DNA of 64,000 bases, taken from contig CAKVMD010000001.1 in assembly GCA_934771475.1 (NCBI GenBank), positions 1-64,000 on the forward strand, in the 5' to 3' direction. The notes beneath the pieces are model-generated. The model did not search any database and had not been told where the DNA came from. It worked only from the letters and a program-made list of their open reading frames with translations. The position numbers and the translations under genes were made by a program. The stretch is from an uncultured Clostridia bacterium. Lineage in GTDB: Bacteria; Bacillota; Clostridia; Christensenellales; UBA1242. This document shows, in pieces, positions 44,126 through 54,457 of this stretch. Every line of letters starts with the position of its first letter. Within the stretch, counting starts at the first letter, position 1.

Positions 44126-44587
44126 TTGTCTAAGAAAGTAAAAGAAATTTGCGAAGAAAAAATTTGTCCAATAATTGAAAATATGGGCTATCATGTTATT
44201 GAAGTCGAATATGCAAAAAAGAGTGATGGGATGAACTTGACATTCTTTATTGATAAAGAGGACGGCATTAAAATAGACGATTGTGAAGCAGTTTCAAAAG
44301 CTATTGATGAGCCACTTGAAGAACTTAATCCAACCGGTGATGAGTCTTATGTTTTGAGCGTGAGTTCGCCAGGAATTGATAGACCACTTAAAACGGATTG
44401 GGATTTCAATCGTAATATGGGCAAAGAAATTGAGGTAACCTTATTTGCAAAACTCAATGGGCAAAAGAAATTTATCGGGACTTTGAAATCTTATGACCAA
44501 GAAAATGTTACACTTGAAACGAAAGGTGAAGACATTAAATTCGACCGCAAACAAATTGCACACATTGTGCCAGTAATTAAATTTTAA
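44126..44587 (+). CDS. rimP: Ribosome maturation factor RimP
   Basis: The 153-residue protein helps assemble the 30S subunit. KVKEICEEKICPIIENMGYHV and SVSSPGIDRPLKT match RimP. I choose the TTG at 44126, behind GGGAGGAAAAATC, because family members start at this point; an in-frame ATG at 44087 would add 13 residues and lies inside a hairpin. It opens the rimP-nusA-ylxR-ylxQ-infB-rbfA operon. Confidence 0.9.
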   Translation: MSKKVKEICEEKICPIIENMGYHVIEVEYAKKSDGMNLTFFIDKEDGIKIDDCEAVSKAIDEPLEELNPTGDESYVLSVSSPGIDRPLKTDWDFNRNMGKEIEVTLFAKLNGQKKFIGTLKSYDQENVTLETKGEDIKFDRKQIAHIVPVIKF

Positions 44588-44598
44588 GGAGAAACACT

Positions 44599-45762
44599 AT
44601 GATTAATAAAGATTTTTTCCAAGCACTTGATGATTTGGAAGTTGAAAAGAAAATTAACAAAGAGGCTTTTATCGCAACATTAGAATCAGCGCTTACTTCG
44701 GCTTACAAAAAAATGTATGGCGAAGCAAAATCTGCGATGGTAAAACTTAATCCAGAAAAAGCAACAATTAAGATTTATTCTTATAAGACCATTGTCGATG
44801 AAGTAACAGATCCAGACAAAGAGATTTCTCTTGCAGAAGCAAGACTTATTAAAAAATCTTACAAGGTTGGAGATACTGTTTTGGCAGAAGAGTCAACAAA
44901 AGATTTCGGAAGAATTGCCGCTCAAACAGCAAAACAAGTTGTAATGCAAAAACTTAAAGAAATGGAAAGACAAATGGCTGTTGATGAACTTTCAGAAAAA
45001 GAAGATGAACTTTTGACAACAGTTGTTAAGCGTGTTGAGAATGGAACAGTCTATGTTCAGCTTGCTTCGACTCACACTGAGGGTGTTATGCTCCCAGAAG
45101 ACCAAATCCCTGGTGAAAAATATAATGTTGGGGATAGAGTTAAAGTTTATGTTAAGAGAATCAAAGATTCATTTAAAGGCACTCAAATTCAAGTTACTAG
45201 AAGCAATATTGGATTTGTTAGAAAACTTTTTGAACTTGAAATCCCAGAAGTTGCAAGCGGAGATATTGTTATAAAGAACATTTCTCGTGATGCAGGGAAT
45301 AGAACAAAGGTTGCTGTTTACACCGACAAACCAAATCTTGACCCTATCGGAACTTGTGTAGGTTTCCATGGACAAAGAATTGACACAATTACTAGTGAAC
45401 TTAATGGCGAAAAAATTGACCTCATTGAATATAGTGATGACCCACTTGAATATATTGCAAAAGCGCTTAGCCCAGCAAAAGTTTTAAGTGTTGAAACAAA
45501 TGAAAGCCTACATTCATCTAGGGTTATTGTACCAGACGACAAATTGTCGCTTGCTATCGGAAAGAGCGGACAAAATGTTAGACTCGCAGCAAGACTTACT
45601 GGTTGGAAGATTGAGGTTAAACCAGAAAGCGCAGTTAGCCAAGTTGAAAAGCACGAGCCAGAATATGAACTCACTGAGCTTAATGATGAAGAAGCATTTG
45701 ATGGACTTGAAGACCTCGCTGACCTTGAAGAAATCGAAGATATATCTGGTAACGAAGAATAA
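44599..45762 (+). CDS. nusA: Transcription termination/antitermination factor NusA
   Basis: The 387-residue protein binds RNA polymerase and affects pausing. The N-terminal domain (1-125), S1 domain (about 135-200) and two KH domains (the second with IGKSGQNVRLAARLTGWKIEV) are present, followed by a short acidic tail. As in other Bacillota it lacks the extra C-terminal repeats. Confidence 0.95.
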   Translation: MINKDFFQALDDLEVEKKINKEAFIATLESALTSAYKKMYGEAKSAMVKLNPEKATIKIYSYKTIVDEVTDPDKEISLAEARLIKKSYKVGDTVLAEESTKDFGRIAAQTAKQVVMQKLKEMERQMAVDELSEKEDELLTTVVKRVENGTVYVQLASTHTEGVMLPEDQIPGEKYNVGDRVKVYVKRIKDSFKGTQIQVTRSNIGFVRKLFELEIPEVASGDIVIKNISRDAGNRTKVAVYTDKPNLDPIGTCVGFHGQRIDTITSELNGEKIDLIEYSDDPLEYIAKALSPAKVLSVETNESLHSSRVIVPDDKLSLAIGKSGQNVRLAARLTGWKIEVKPESAVSQVEKHEPEYELTELNDEEAFDGLEDLADLEEIEDISGNEE

Positions 45763-45776
45763 GTAGGTGATAGGAT

Positions 45777-46034
45777 ATGGAAAAATTAAGAATGTGTGTG
45801 GCGTGCAGAGAAATGCATGACAAAAAGCAACTTGTTAGAGTCGTGAAAGACAAAGACGGCAATATTTCCATAGATGAGACTGGCAAGAAAAATGGACGCG
45901 GTGCGTATGTTTGTAAAAACGAAGAATGTTTCAAAAAACTCACCAAAACAAAAGGCCTAAACAAAGCTTTTAAGTGTCTTGTGGATGATGAGATATACAA
46001 GCGCTTAGAGGAGGAGATTGTTGGAAACAAATAA
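45777..46034 (+). CDS. ylxR: YlxR (RnpM) RNA-binding protein
   Basis: The 85-residue protein carries the family marks MCVACREMHDKKQLVRVV and GRGAYVCKNEEC. YlxR is an RNA-binding protein recently linked to RNase P control. It is always found between nusA and infB, as here. The start follows TAGGTGATAGG. Confidence 0.93.
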   Translation: MEKLRMCVACREMHDKKQLVRVVKDKDGNISIDETGKKNGRGAYVCKNEECFKKLTKTKGLNKAFKCLVDDEIYKRLEEEIVGNK

Positions 46035-46305
46035 AGTTCAAGGATACCTTAACATAGCGCAAAAGGCAGGATATGTGATTTGGGGCGGTGAGACGCTTGA
46101 AAATTATAATAAAAAACTTTATTTAGTGCTTTTTGATTCAAGTGCACAAAAATCAACTCAAAAAATTATATCTAAATTAAAAGAAAAACAAATAAAAATA
46201 ATTCAGGTCGAAAACCTTGGAATGCTTGTAAATAAACCCAACTGCAAGGTAATAGGCTTGAGAAACAAAAGTTTAAGCGAACAAATAGAGTCGCTACTTA
46301 ATTAA
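46021..46305 (+). CDS. ylxQ: YlxQ, L7Ae-family ribosomal protein
   Basis: The 94-residue protein belongs to the L7Ae/L30e family that binds kink-turn RNA. GYLNIAQKAGYVIWGGE and KLYLVLFDSSAQKSTQ are recognisable. Two TTG codons in a row (46018 and 46021) could start it; the second has the better spacing from AGGAGG at 46009. It overlaps ylxR by about 14 bases. Confidence 0.88.
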   Translation: METNKVQGYLNIAQKAGYVIWGGETLENYNKKLYLVLFDSSAQKSTQKIISKLKEKQIKIIQVENLGMLVNKPNCKVIGLRNKSLSEQIESLLN

Positions 46306-46316
46306 AGGAGTAAGGA

Positions 46317-48941
46317 TTGGCAAATCAAACATTACAAAACTTAAAAAGAATTCATGACCTTCAAAAAGAGGGCGAAATTTCCAAAATCTTAATGGATATT
46401 CGTGCTTCTAAGACGAAGGTGGATTCGTTACATGCAAAACTTTCTTCCAAAAAGAAAGATATTGAAATTGCAGAGGCCAAAGCGCTTGAAAAGGAGCAAC
46501 AGGCTAAAATAATTAATGAGCAAGTTAAAGAAGAAAAGCCCGCTGTTATAGACCAGCAAGAGCCAGTTTTTGCCACTCCAAAACCTGAAAAGATAGAAAC
46601 TGCAAATCGAACATTTGACAATCCTAACAATAGGTCGCGCAACTTTTCTAATTCTTACAATAACACAAATAACTCTTATAATAATAGAAAAGATGCTCCT
46701 TATGGTCAGCAAAGACAACAACGCAATTTTGGCGCGGATAGACCACAAGGACAGAATCGTCAAGGCGGTTATGCTAATAATGGTTTTAATAACAATTTTA
46801 ACAGAGATAGAAATGTAAGACCATTTGGCAATCGTCCACAACAAAATGGAACTGGAAGACCACAGTCTCAACAAAATGGAACAAATCGACGCTTTGGAAA
46901 TAACAACTTTGTTTCATCAAAGGGCAACAATTTTAAATCTTTTGCAAGTAACGATGCTCCTGAAATTGATGTAAAAAATGATAGAAATTATGCTAATAAA
47001 GCCAAATTTGCTCAAAAGCATAGTAGCAATAGTTATGATGAGAAGAAAAAGCAAACTAACAGAAGAGATGAAGGCAAAAGAGGAAATATCTTTATTGAGG
47101 ATGAAAATGGATTTGAAGAAATCTCATTTGGTTCTAGAAAAAGCGTAAAGAAGAAAAAGGAGACAACTGCAACTGTTGTTACGGCAATTAAAAATGCAGT
47201 TTTAACTTCAAAAGAAATCACCGTAAAAGATTTCAGTGAAAAGATTGGTAAGCCAGTAACGGAAATCGTGAAGAAACTTATGCTTCTTGGGGTTATGGCA
47301 ACTATTAACTCAAACATTGATTATGAAACTGCCGAACTTGTCGCAAACGATTTTGGAATTACGATTGAACTTAAAATCGACAAAACTTACGAAGAGAAAT
47401 TGCTTGAATCTGCTGAAAGCCATGAGGAAGGGGAAATGCTTGTTAAGCGTCCTCCAATCGTCGCTGTTATGGGACATGTTGACCATGGTAAAACTTCTCT
47501 TCTTGATGCATTTAGAAAGACTAATGTTGTTGCTGGCGAAGCAGGTGGAATTACTCAAAGTATAGGCGCTTATCAAATTGAGTTTAATGGTGAAAAAATA
47601 ACCTTTATTGATACTCCTGGACACGCTGCCTTCACACAAATGCGTGCACGTGGTGCAAAAGCAACAGACATCGCAATCCTTGTCGTTGCCGCAGACGATG
47701 GCGTTATGCCTCAAACAGTGGAAGCAATTAATCATATAAAGGCTGCAAATGTGCCTATTATTGTTGCAATTAACAAGATGGATAAGCCAGAAGCGAACCC
47801 AGAAAGAATAAAACAGCAACTTGCAGAGCACAATGTACTCCCAGAAGAATGGGGTGGAGATGCAATTTGCGTTCCTATTTCAGCGAAGACAGGAATGGGG
47901 CTTGACGAACTCAAACAAACAATTTTACTTGTTGCAGAAATGCAAGAATTGAAAGCAAATCCAGACAAAATGGCAACAGGCGTTATCATTGAAGCAGAAC
48001 TTGACAAAAACAGGGGTCCTGTGGCGTCAATGATTGTTCAAAATGGTACACTTCATGTTGGTGATTCAATTATGTCAGGTATCACTTATGGTAAAGTTCG
48101 TGCTATGATTGGCGCAAATGGTAAACCTGTTAAATCGGCGGGTCCATCAACCCCTGTTGAAATCCTTGGATTTAACGAAGTTCCTTCTTCTGGTGATCAA
48201 GTTTATGCAGTTGAAGAAACCTTATCTAAACAGGTCATCCAAGAAAGAATTGACAACATTAAGAAGGAAAGAGCAAAACATTCTTCTGGTGTAACTCTTG
48301 ACAACTTTATGAACAGAGTTCAAGAAGGGACATTAAAAAATCTCAATGTTATTCTCAAAGCAGATACTGTGGGCTCTGTGGAAGCGCTTAAAAATACTCT
48401 CCTTACGATTAGAAACGAGGAAGCAAAAGTTAATATTGTTCATAGTGGGGCAGGTGCTGTTACAGAAGGGGATATCATTCTTGCTCAAACTACTGGTTCA
48501 GTTATTATTTCATTTAATCAGAAAACACCATCAAAAGTTGCAAGCATGGCAGATAATTTGAAAGTACAAATCAAGGAATACAAGATTATCTACGAAGTGG
48601 TGGATGACATCACTGATGCAGTAAACGGAATGTTGAGTGTTAAATATCAAGAAGTTTACATTGGAAACGCGGAAATCAGGGTTATTTTCAAACTTTCGAC
48701 TGCTGGAAAAATTGCAGGAAGTTATATCAAAGATGGTAAGGCAACACGAAATTGTATTGCCATAGTAAAACGCGGAAACGAAAAACTTGGCAAGACAATC
48801 GTTGAATCACTTAAAATTGTTAAGGACGAAAAGGCAGAAGTTACAAAAGGATATGAATGTGGTATTAAATTAAGAGATAATATCGACATTAAAGAGGGCG
48901 ATACAATCGACTTTTATGCAAAAGAAGTCGTTAAGAGATAG
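46317..48941 (+). CDS. infB: Translation initiation factor IF-2
   Basis: The 874-residue GTPase delivers initiator tRNA. It starts with TTG at 46317 after AAGGAGTAAGGA. Residues about 95-215 form a low-complexity linker rich in Asn, Gln, Arg and Gly, unusual in make-up. The IF2 N-domain is at about 290-340. G1 GHVDHGKTS begins at residue 386, G3 is DTPGHAAF and G4 NKMD. Domains C1 and C2 follow to the end. Confidence 0.96.
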   Translation: MANQTLQNLKRIHDLQKEGEISKILMDIRASKTKVDSLHAKLSSKKKDIEIAEAKALEKEQQAKIINEQVKEEKPAVIDQQEPVFATPKPEKIETANRTFDNPNNRSRNFSNSYNNTNNSYNNRKDAPYGQQRQQRNFGADRPQGQNRQGGYANNGFNNNFNRDRNVRPFGNRPQQNGTGRPQSQQNGTNRRFGNNNFVSSKGNNFKSFASNDAPEIDVKNDRNYANKAKFAQKHSSNSYDEKKKQTNRRDEGKRGNIFIEDENGFEEISFGSRKSVKKKKETTATVVTAIKNAVLTSKEITVKDFSEKIGKPVTEIVKKLMLLGVMATINSNIDYETAELVANDFGITIELKIDKTYEEKLLESAESHEEGEMLVKRPPIVAVMGHVDHGKTSLLDAFRKTNVVAGEAGGITQSIGAYQIEFNGEKITFIDTPGHAAFTQMRARGAKATDIAILVVAADDGVMPQTVEAINHIKAANVPIIVAINKMDKPEANPERIKQQLAEHNVLPEEWGGDAICVPISAKTGMGLDELKQTILLVAEMQELKANPDKMATGVIIEAELDKNRGPVASMIVQNGTLHVGDSIMSGITYGKVRAMIGANGKPVKSAGPSTPVEILGFNEVPSSGDQVYAVEETLSKQVIQERIDNIKKERAKHSSGVTLDNFMNRVQEGTLKNLNVILKADTVGSVEALKNTLLTIRNEEAKVNIVHSGAGAVTEGDIILAQTTGSVIISFNQKTPSKVASMADNLKVQIKEYKIIYEVVDDITDAVNGMLSVKYQEVYIGNAEIRVIFKLSTAGKIAGSYIKDGKATRNCIAIVKRGNEKLGKTIVESLKIVKDEKAEVTKGYECGIKLRDNIDIKEGDTIDFYAKEVVKR

Positions 48942-48950
48942 GAGGCGAAT

Positions 48951-49322
48951 ATGTCAATAAGATTTGAAAGAGCAAATAGCGAACTCCAAAGATGTATTTC
49001 AAACATTATTCAAAATCAACTTAACGACCCACGCCTCAGCCCACTTCTTTATATCAGTGAGGTTGAGGTAACTCCTGATTTTAAATATTGCAAAGTTAAA
49101 GTTGCACTTGATAGCGAGGACAAAAAGGAACTTGACCAAACTATCGCAATTTTACAAAAAAGTGAAGGTTTTATCAAAAAACAACTTGCTCAAATGGTTA
49201 GAATGCCTTATATGCCAAAACTCAATTTTGTTATTGATAAGGGAACGCAAGCGACCGTCAGAGTAAATGAGTTACTTAAAGGGCTTAACATACCTCATGA
49301 GGACGAAGGAGACAATGATTAA
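48951..49322 (+). CDS. rbfA: Ribosome-binding factor A
   Basis: The 123-residue KH-like protein matures the 30S subunit. NIIQNQLNDPRLSPLLYISEVEVTPD is the family mark in its N-terminal half. The stop overlaps the nrnA start by eight bases. GGAGG precedes the ATG. Confidence 0.94.
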   Translation: MSIRFERANSELQRCISNIIQNQLNDPRLSPLLYISEVEVTPDFKYCKVKVALDSEDKKELDQTIAILQKSEGFIKKQLAQMVRMPYMPKLNFVIDKGTQATVRVNELLKGLNIPHEDEGDND

Positions 49323-50280
49323 TTTTACAAAAGAAATAAAAAAAATGATAAAAACCGCAACATCCATTGCGGTTTTTACCCATATTACACCAGATTGTGA
49401 TGCTTTGGGATCAAGTTTGACGCTAAAAGAGGGATTGACAGCGCTTGGCAAAAAAGTTACATTTTTCGCCAAAGATAAATTAACTAAAAATCAATCTCTC
49501 GTTTTTAATTCCCCAGATATTTCAAATAAAGATTGTGATTTTTCTGCGTATGACCTATGCATAAGCGTAGATGCGTCTTCTTTTGAAAGACTTGGTGAAT
49601 ATGCAGAAGGATTTAAAAATCATCAAAACACAATCGTTTTTGATCATCACAAGGGTAATTCGTTAACTGGCAGTATTATTTATGCATTGCCAGAATATAG
49701 TTCTTGCTGTGAAATAATATTGCAATTTTTAGATTTTTTAAAGGTTAAAATAACACCAAGAATGGCATCAATGCTTTATTCTGGTCTTTCTGCTGACACA
49801 AATTCGTTTATTAACACAAATGTTACTTGTGAGACCTTTGAAAATGCATTGCGTCTTGTAAGATTGGGTGCCGATGTTAACAAAGTCAACCAACTTCAAT
49901 ATAAAAACAGGACAAAAGTAGAGGTCGCTTGTAAAAGATATCTTTGGACAAACATAAAATTTAAAAAAGATATTGCATATTGTGCTGTTTCAAATGATGA
50001 TTTGAAAAAATTGAAAGCCACAAAAAACGATTGTGATAGTTTTTCTAATGACTTGTTGGGTATTGATGGTATCAATTATGGTTTTTCTCTTATCGAAGAA
50101 GAAAAGGGGAAAATAAATCTTTCAATGCGCTCAAAAGAAGGGTATGATGTTCAAAAAGTAGCATCTTTGCTTGGTGGAGGCGGTCATGTCTGTGCTGCTG
50201 GTGCAAAAATATGGAATAATTCATTGCCACAAGCAAAAAATAAAGTGCTTGAATTAATTGAAGAGACAAGGACAAAATAA
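49315..50280 (+). CDS. nrnA: DHH-family nanoRNase/pAp phosphatase NrnA
   Basis: The 321-residue phosphoesterase degrades very short RNAs and 3'-phosphoadenosine 5'-phosphate. The DHH motifs are TPDCDALGS (D27, D29), DASSFER, VFDHHKGN and the DHHA1 GGGGH at LGGGGHVCAAGA. The start is ATG 49315 behind GGACGAAGGAG, inside the rbfA end; a frame upstream to 49267 overlaps rbfA more deeply without support. Typical place in the infB-rbfA-nrnA-truB order. Confidence 0.92.
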   Translation: MINFTKEIKKMIKTATSIAVFTHITPDCDALGSSLTLKEGLTALGKKVTFFAKDKLTKNQSLVFNSPDISNKDCDFSAYDLCISVDASSFERLGEYAEGFKNHQNTIVFDHHKGNSLTGSIIYALPEYSSCCEIILQFLDFLKVKITPRMASMLYSGLSADTNSFINTNVTCETFENALRLVRLGADVNKVNQLQYKNRTKVEVACKRYLWTNIKFKKDIAYCAVSNDDLKKLKATKNDCDSFSNDLLGIDGINYGFSLIEEEKGKINLSMRSKEGYDVQKVASLLGGGGHVCAAGAKIWNNSLPQAKNKVLELIEETRTK

Positions 50281-50287
50281 AAAAGAT

Positions 50288-51136
50288 ATGAACGGAATCA
50301 TTTTAGTGAATAAAAAGGCTGGACAGTCATCAAATAAAGTTGTAAATAAAGTGAAATATCTTATAAAGGCAGATAAGGCGGGGCATTTAGGAACACTTGA
50401 TGTTTTAGGCGAAGGACTATTACCTGTTACAATTAATAAAGGCACCAAGGTTTTTGATTACTTTTTAAATAAGGACAAGGTTTATAAAACCATTTTTAAG
50501 TTTGGAGAAACCACCGAAACTCTTGACCTTGAAGGTGAGGTTACAGAAAGAGATGATAAAATTATAACATTAGATATGGTTGAAAAAGTTTTACCACAAT
50601 TCATTGGCAAACAAAATCAAATGCCACCGATTTACTCGGCAAAAAAGGTGGGTGGGCATACTGCTTATAGTCTAGCTCGCGCAGGCAAAGAAGTTTCACT
50701 TTCACCCAAAGAGATAGAAATTTATAGCATTGTGTGTTTAAGAGAAGTTGCGCAAAATACTTTTGAATTTGAAGTTCACTGTTCGTCAGGGACATATATT
50801 CGTTCATTAGCAAGAGATATTGCAAGCGCTCTTGGCACATTTGGTGTTATGCAATACATACAACGCACAAAATGTGGTATTTTCGATATTAAAGATGCTT
50901 CAACCATTGAAGATATTGAAAATGGGAATTTTAGCATAATAGTTCTTGATAGATTATTTTTAGACCATGAAAAAGTTGACCTGTCAGATGACCAAACCGT
51001 AAAGATTTTAAATGGAATGACTGTAAAACTGAATGATTTTAGTAATGGTGAATATAGAGTTTACGGAAAAGGGGAATTCTTGGGATTAGGGAATGTCGAA
51101 AATAACAATCTAAAACTTTCATTAAGATTGTGCTAA
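50288..51136 (+). CDS. truB: tRNA pseudouridine-55 synthase
   Basis: The 282-residue enzyme makes pseudouridine 55 in tRNA. The catalytic Asp is D38 in GHLGTLDVLGEG, where most relatives have GHTGTLDPLATG. YSAKKVGGHTAYSLAR is conserved. I start it at ATG 50288; a TTG at 50258 inside nrnA is also in frame. ribF, usually next, is not here. Confidence 0.92.
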   Translation: MNGIILVNKKAGQSSNKVVNKVKYLIKADKAGHLGTLDVLGEGLLPVTINKGTKVFDYFLNKDKVYKTIFKFGETTETLDLEGEVTERDDKIITLDMVEKVLPQFIGKQNQMPPIYSAKKVGGHTAYSLARAGKEVSLSPKEIEIYSIVCLREVAQNTFEFEVHCSSGTYIRSLARDIASALGTFGVMQYIQRTKCGIFDIKDASTIEDIENGNFSIIVLDRLFLDHEKVDLSDDQTVKILNGMTVKLNDFSNGEYRVYGKGEFLGLGNVENNNLKLSLRLC

Positions 51137-51212
51137 ACTCTTTGAGTCTTAACGAATTTTTAAAATATTTATTGGTTATGATAAGAGCATTTTATAGATT
51201 ATAGGAGGAAAC

Positions 51213-52073
51213 ATGGCAGTTCTTTTTGGGCCATCAGGCGGTGGTGAAGAGTTTGTACAAAGCGGTGGAAAATCTATTCTTGATATGCCAAAATGGATTA
51301 AGAATTATGGATTGGACGCCTTTGAGTATTCATTTGGACATGGTTATCAAATGACAACTGACAAGGCCAAACAGGCTGGCGTTAAATTTGCGGAAGAGGG
51401 GATAAAAGTATCGCTACACGCACCTTTTTACATAAACTTTGCAAATCCAAGTGATGAAATGTATCAAAAATCTCAGGGATATATTTATACTGGCATAAGA
51501 TTTTTGCGTGCATTCGGTGCAGACAAACTTGTTTTTCATCCTGCTTCATGCGGGAAAATGCAAAGAAGCGAGGCTTTGGAGTTGACGCGCCAGAGATTTG
51601 ATGAAACTTTCAACAAAATGGATAGTGAAGGTGTCCTTGACGGGCTTTACCTTTGTCCAGAGACCATGGGAAAAACGCTACAAATTGGTACTTGGAAAGA
51701 AGTTATTGACCTTTGTAAAGTAAACAAGCATTTAACTCCTACCTTTGACTTCGGACACATCAATTCAATTACGCAAGGCTCACTTAAAAGCGCTGATGAT
51801 TACAAAAGAATATTCGATTATGCGATTGAAACATTAGGGTTTGAAAGAATAGACAACTGCCATATTCATTTTTCAAAAATTCAATATGGCGAAAAAGGGG
51901 AAATTAGGCATTTAAACTATGATGACATGATTTATGGACCTGAATTCGACCCTCTTGCTCAAACGCTTATTGATTATAAACTTTCACCTCGTGTGATTTG
52001 TGAATCAATGTCTCAAATGCCCAAAGATGCACTTATTATGAAAAAAATATATACCAAAATGCTAGACATTTAA
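51213..52073 (+). CDS. Endonuclease IV-like TIM barrel protein
   Basis: The 286-residue protein resembles endonuclease IV, the AP-site repair enzyme. Its metal ligands can be followed: SLHAPF (H), VFHPAS (H), CPETMG (E), DFGHIN (D and H), CHIHFS (H), RHLN (H) and ICES (E). Such genes lie before efp in some Clostridia. The family also includes sugar isomerases, so AP endonuclease activity is likely but not certain. GGAGGAAAC precedes the ATG. Confidence 0.82.
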   Translation: MAVLFGPSGGGEEFVQSGGKSILDMPKWIKNYGLDAFEYSFGHGYQMTTDKAKQAGVKFAEEGIKVSLHAPFYINFANPSDEMYQKSQGYIYTGIRFLRAFGADKLVFHPASCGKMQRSEALELTRQRFDETFNKMDSEGVLDGLYLCPETMGKTLQIGTWKEVIDLCKVNKHLTPTFDFGHINSITQGSLKSADDYKRIFDYAIETLGFERIDNCHIHFSKIQYGEKGEIRHLNYDDMIYGPEFDPLAQTLIDYKLSPRVICESMSQMPKDALIMKKIYTKMLDI

Positions 52074-52124
52074 CTCGCAATGTGCTAAAATAAACAAGAA
52101 TTTAATTTAAGGAGAAAATATTTT

Positions 52125-52685
52125 ATGGTATTCGCAGGAGATTTTAGAAAAGGAACTACATTTGAATGGGATGGAATCGTTTATTCAGTTATCGACTTCT
52201 TACATGTTAAACCTGGTAAAGGCTCACCATTCGTTAGAGCAAAGATTAAAAATGTTATGACTGGTCAAGTTAAAGAAACTACCTTTAACCCAAGTGATAA
52301 ATTCCAAGTTGCAGTTATTGAAAAGAAAGAAATGACTTATCTTTACAACGATGGTGAAATTTACTACTTCATGGACGCAGAAACTTATGACCAAATTCCT
52401 CTTAACAGAGAAAGTGTAGAAGATTGCCTCAATTTTGTTAAAGAAAACGAAAATTGCACAATGTTCTTCTATAAAGGAAACCCATTTGCTGTTTACGCTC
52501 CAAACTTTGTTGAACTTGAAGTTGTAGACTGTGAACCTGGTATTCAAGGGGATACATCTAAATCAACAAACAAACCAGCAAAACTTGAAACTGGATATGT
52601 TTTACAAGTTCCACTTTTCATCAACATCGGGGATAAGGTAAGAATTGATACTCGTGATGGAAGTTACATGGAAAGAGTTAAATAA
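52125..52685 (+). CDS. efp: Elongation factor P
   Basis: The 186-residue protein rescues ribosomes stalled at proline runs. The KOW-like domain has K32 in VKPGKGSPF at the tip that is modified in Bacillota; the OB domains follow. AAGGAG precedes the ATG. Confidence 0.96.
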   Translation: MVFAGDFRKGTTFEWDGIVYSVIDFLHVKPGKGSPFVRAKIKNVMTGQVKETTFNPSDKFQVAVIEKKEMTYLYNDGEIYYFMDAETYDQIPLNRESVEDCLNFVKENENCTMFFYKGNPFAVYAPNFVELEVVDCEPGIQGDTSKSTNKPAKLETGYVLQVPLFINIGDKVRIDTRDGSYMERVK

Positions 52686-52766
52686 TTTATCTTAATAAAT
52701 TGCTCTTTTAAAAGAACTTTTAATTATTTAATTTTGTTTGAAATATCTAATTTACTTAGTCATATT

Positions 52767-52795
52767 GGCGACCTACTTTTAGGTCGTCTTTTTTT
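52767..52795 (+). terminator. Terminator after efp
   Basis: GGCGACCT (52767-52774) pairs with AGGTCGTC (52781-52788), one G-U pair, six-base loop, seven T's. Confidence 0.88.
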
Positions 52796-53043
52796 GCAAT
52801 ATAAGAAATGGTGTCTTCTATTTGGGAGGCATCTTTTTTATTACAGAAACTAAATGTGTGAAAAAAGATCATTTAAAAAAACTTTCACAAGTCGTTATAA
52901 GTTTTTATGTCGCAAAGAGAGCCAGTCGAAGTATATGTTTGGCTATGCAAATAATTGAGAAGGTTATCTTTTTGACTATCTTTGTCGTTTTTGAATTGGT
53001 GATATTGGGCTCTCATAACTTATTGCAAAGCGAGGATAAAGTA
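52796..53043 (+). other. Upstream region of the spoIIIA operon
   Basis: About 250 bases with no supported gene. A frame from 52822 runs without stop into spoIIIAA, but it has no ribosome binding site until GAGGAT near 53034. The promoter is expected to use sigma-E in this operon; I could not point to a convincing pair of boxes. Confidence 0.4.
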
Positions 53044-53946
53044 ATGTTAGAGAACATTTTGCCTGATAAAATTTACAAAATAATAAATGAAAAAGTGAAT
53101 TTTAACTGCATAAATGAAATTAGGTTACGAGCGGACAAGCCTATTCTTTTGTGCATTGGAAAGACGAGAGTGTTTCTAGGTGAAAATGGTTCAACAGGGC
53201 TTGTTAAAAATGCTATAAAACTATCAAAAGTGGAAATTGAAGATATTATTTTTAGAGCAAGTGAATGCTCGCTTTATTCGGTCAATGAACAGATAAAAAA
53301 AGGATTTATAATCACTCCCGGCGGGGTGCGTCTTGGCATTGGTGGGGACATGATTGAAGAAGATGGTAAATTGCGGACAATGACAAATTTTTCTTCAATC
53401 AATATTCGTATTCCGCACGAAATTAAGAATTGTTGTTTAAGTGTTTTTGAACTGCTTTTGAGTGATGACGGTGTTTACAACACACTTATTGTTTCTCCGC
53501 CCGGTGCGGGCAAAACCACTTTTTTAAGGGATTTTATTTGCCAGTTATCCGAGCGTAACTATGCATTGAATGTGTTAGTTTTGGATGAAAGAGGAGAACT
53601 TGATATTGGAGGAAGAGGACTGGGAAACTTCACTGATAAAATATCTTTTGCTCGAAAAAAAGTGGGCTTTGAGAATGGAATAAGAGCGCTTGCGCCTGAC
53701 CTTATCGTTACGGATGAACTTGGTCAAGACGAGGATATGCAAGCGGTAAATTTTGCAGTCAATTCCGGCGTAAATATCTTAGCGACAGTTCATTGCGACA
53801 ACATGGCATCATTGACAAAGAAACCAAGTTTTGAAGGCGTTATAAAGGATAAAGTTTTCAAGCGTTATGTTTTTCTTTCTATGAGAAATGGTCCGGGAAC
53901 TATTGAAGGGGTTTATAATGAAAATCTTTCACGAATTAGTTTATAG
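53044..53946 (+). CDS. spoIIIAA: Stage III sporulation protein AA (ATPase)
   Basis: The 300-residue secretion-type ATPase powers or builds the channel between mother cell and forespore. Walker A PPGAGKTT is at residues 152-159; VLDERGELD and DLIVTDELG are Walker B-like. The start MLENILPDKIYKI follows GAGGAT. The first of eight genes in complete order. Confidence 0.94.
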   Translation: MLENILPDKIYKIINEKVNFNCINEIRLRADKPILLCIGKTRVFLGENGSTGLVKNAIKLSKVEIEDIIFRASECSLYSVNEQIKKGFIITPGGVRLGIGGDMIEEDGKLRTMTNFSSINIRIPHEIKNCCLSVFELLLSDDGVYNTLIVSPPGAGKTTFLRDFICQLSERNYALNVLVLDERGELDIGGRGLGNFTDKISFARKKVGFENGIRALAPDLIVTDELGQDEDMQAVNFAVNSGVNILATVHCDNMASLTKKPSFEGVIKDKVFKRYVFLSMRNGPGTIEGVYNENLSRISL

Positions 53947-53955
53947 GAGGGAAAA

Positions 53956-54450
53956 ATGAAATACTTTTTCATCTGTGTTTTAGGAGCGCTTGCGGTTTTT
54001 GTTGGGTATGTCTTTTCAAAGAAATATTCTAAACGGGCTAAGTTTTTCCAAACACTAGTTTCAATCTGCCATAAGTTTGAAATTGAAATTTGTTACTCCC
54101 GCGAAAGGCTTAAAAATTTATTTTTATCACTTGAAGACAAACAGAGAAATTCGCTTTTTGGCATTGATAGAAACTTTTGTGATTTTTTAGAAAATAAAGT
54201 TGCTCTTGAAAAAGAAACATTATTTAGTGGCATCAATTTCTTAAAAGAAAACGAAAAAGATGTGATTTTTCTGTTTTTCAAATCATTAGGGAGAAGTGAT
54301 GTTCAAAGCCAATCAAAAGAAATAAAGCAATTTCAAAAAAGTTTTGAAGAATTTTCTTCTTTAGCCATTAACGATAATAAAAAATACGGAACTTTATCAA
54401 TTAAAATGGGAATTGTGTGCGCGCTTCTTTTGGCAGTGCTGATTTTGTGA
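53956..54450 (+). CDS. spoIIIAB: Stage III sporulation protein AB
   Basis: The 164-residue protein has a first membrane span, a cytoplasmic domain with CYSRERLKNLF and FFKSLGRSDVQSQ, and a last span; both segments are typical. It relates to type II secretion F proteins. GGAGGG precedes the ATG. Confidence 0.9.
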   Translation: MKYFFICVLGALAVFVGYVFSKKYSKRAKFFQTLVSICHKFEIEICYSRERLKNLFLSLEDKQRNSLFGIDRNFCDFLENKVALEKETLFSGINFLKENEKDVIFLFFKSLGRSDVQSQSKEIKQFQKSFEEFSSLAINDNKKYGTLSIKMGIVCALLLAVLIL

Positions 54451-54457
54451 GGTATAG

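Noticed and set aside
52822..53043. 74-codon N-terminal extension of SpoIIIAA
   Set aside because: No ribosome binding site upstream; the family start fits 53044, behind GAGGAT.
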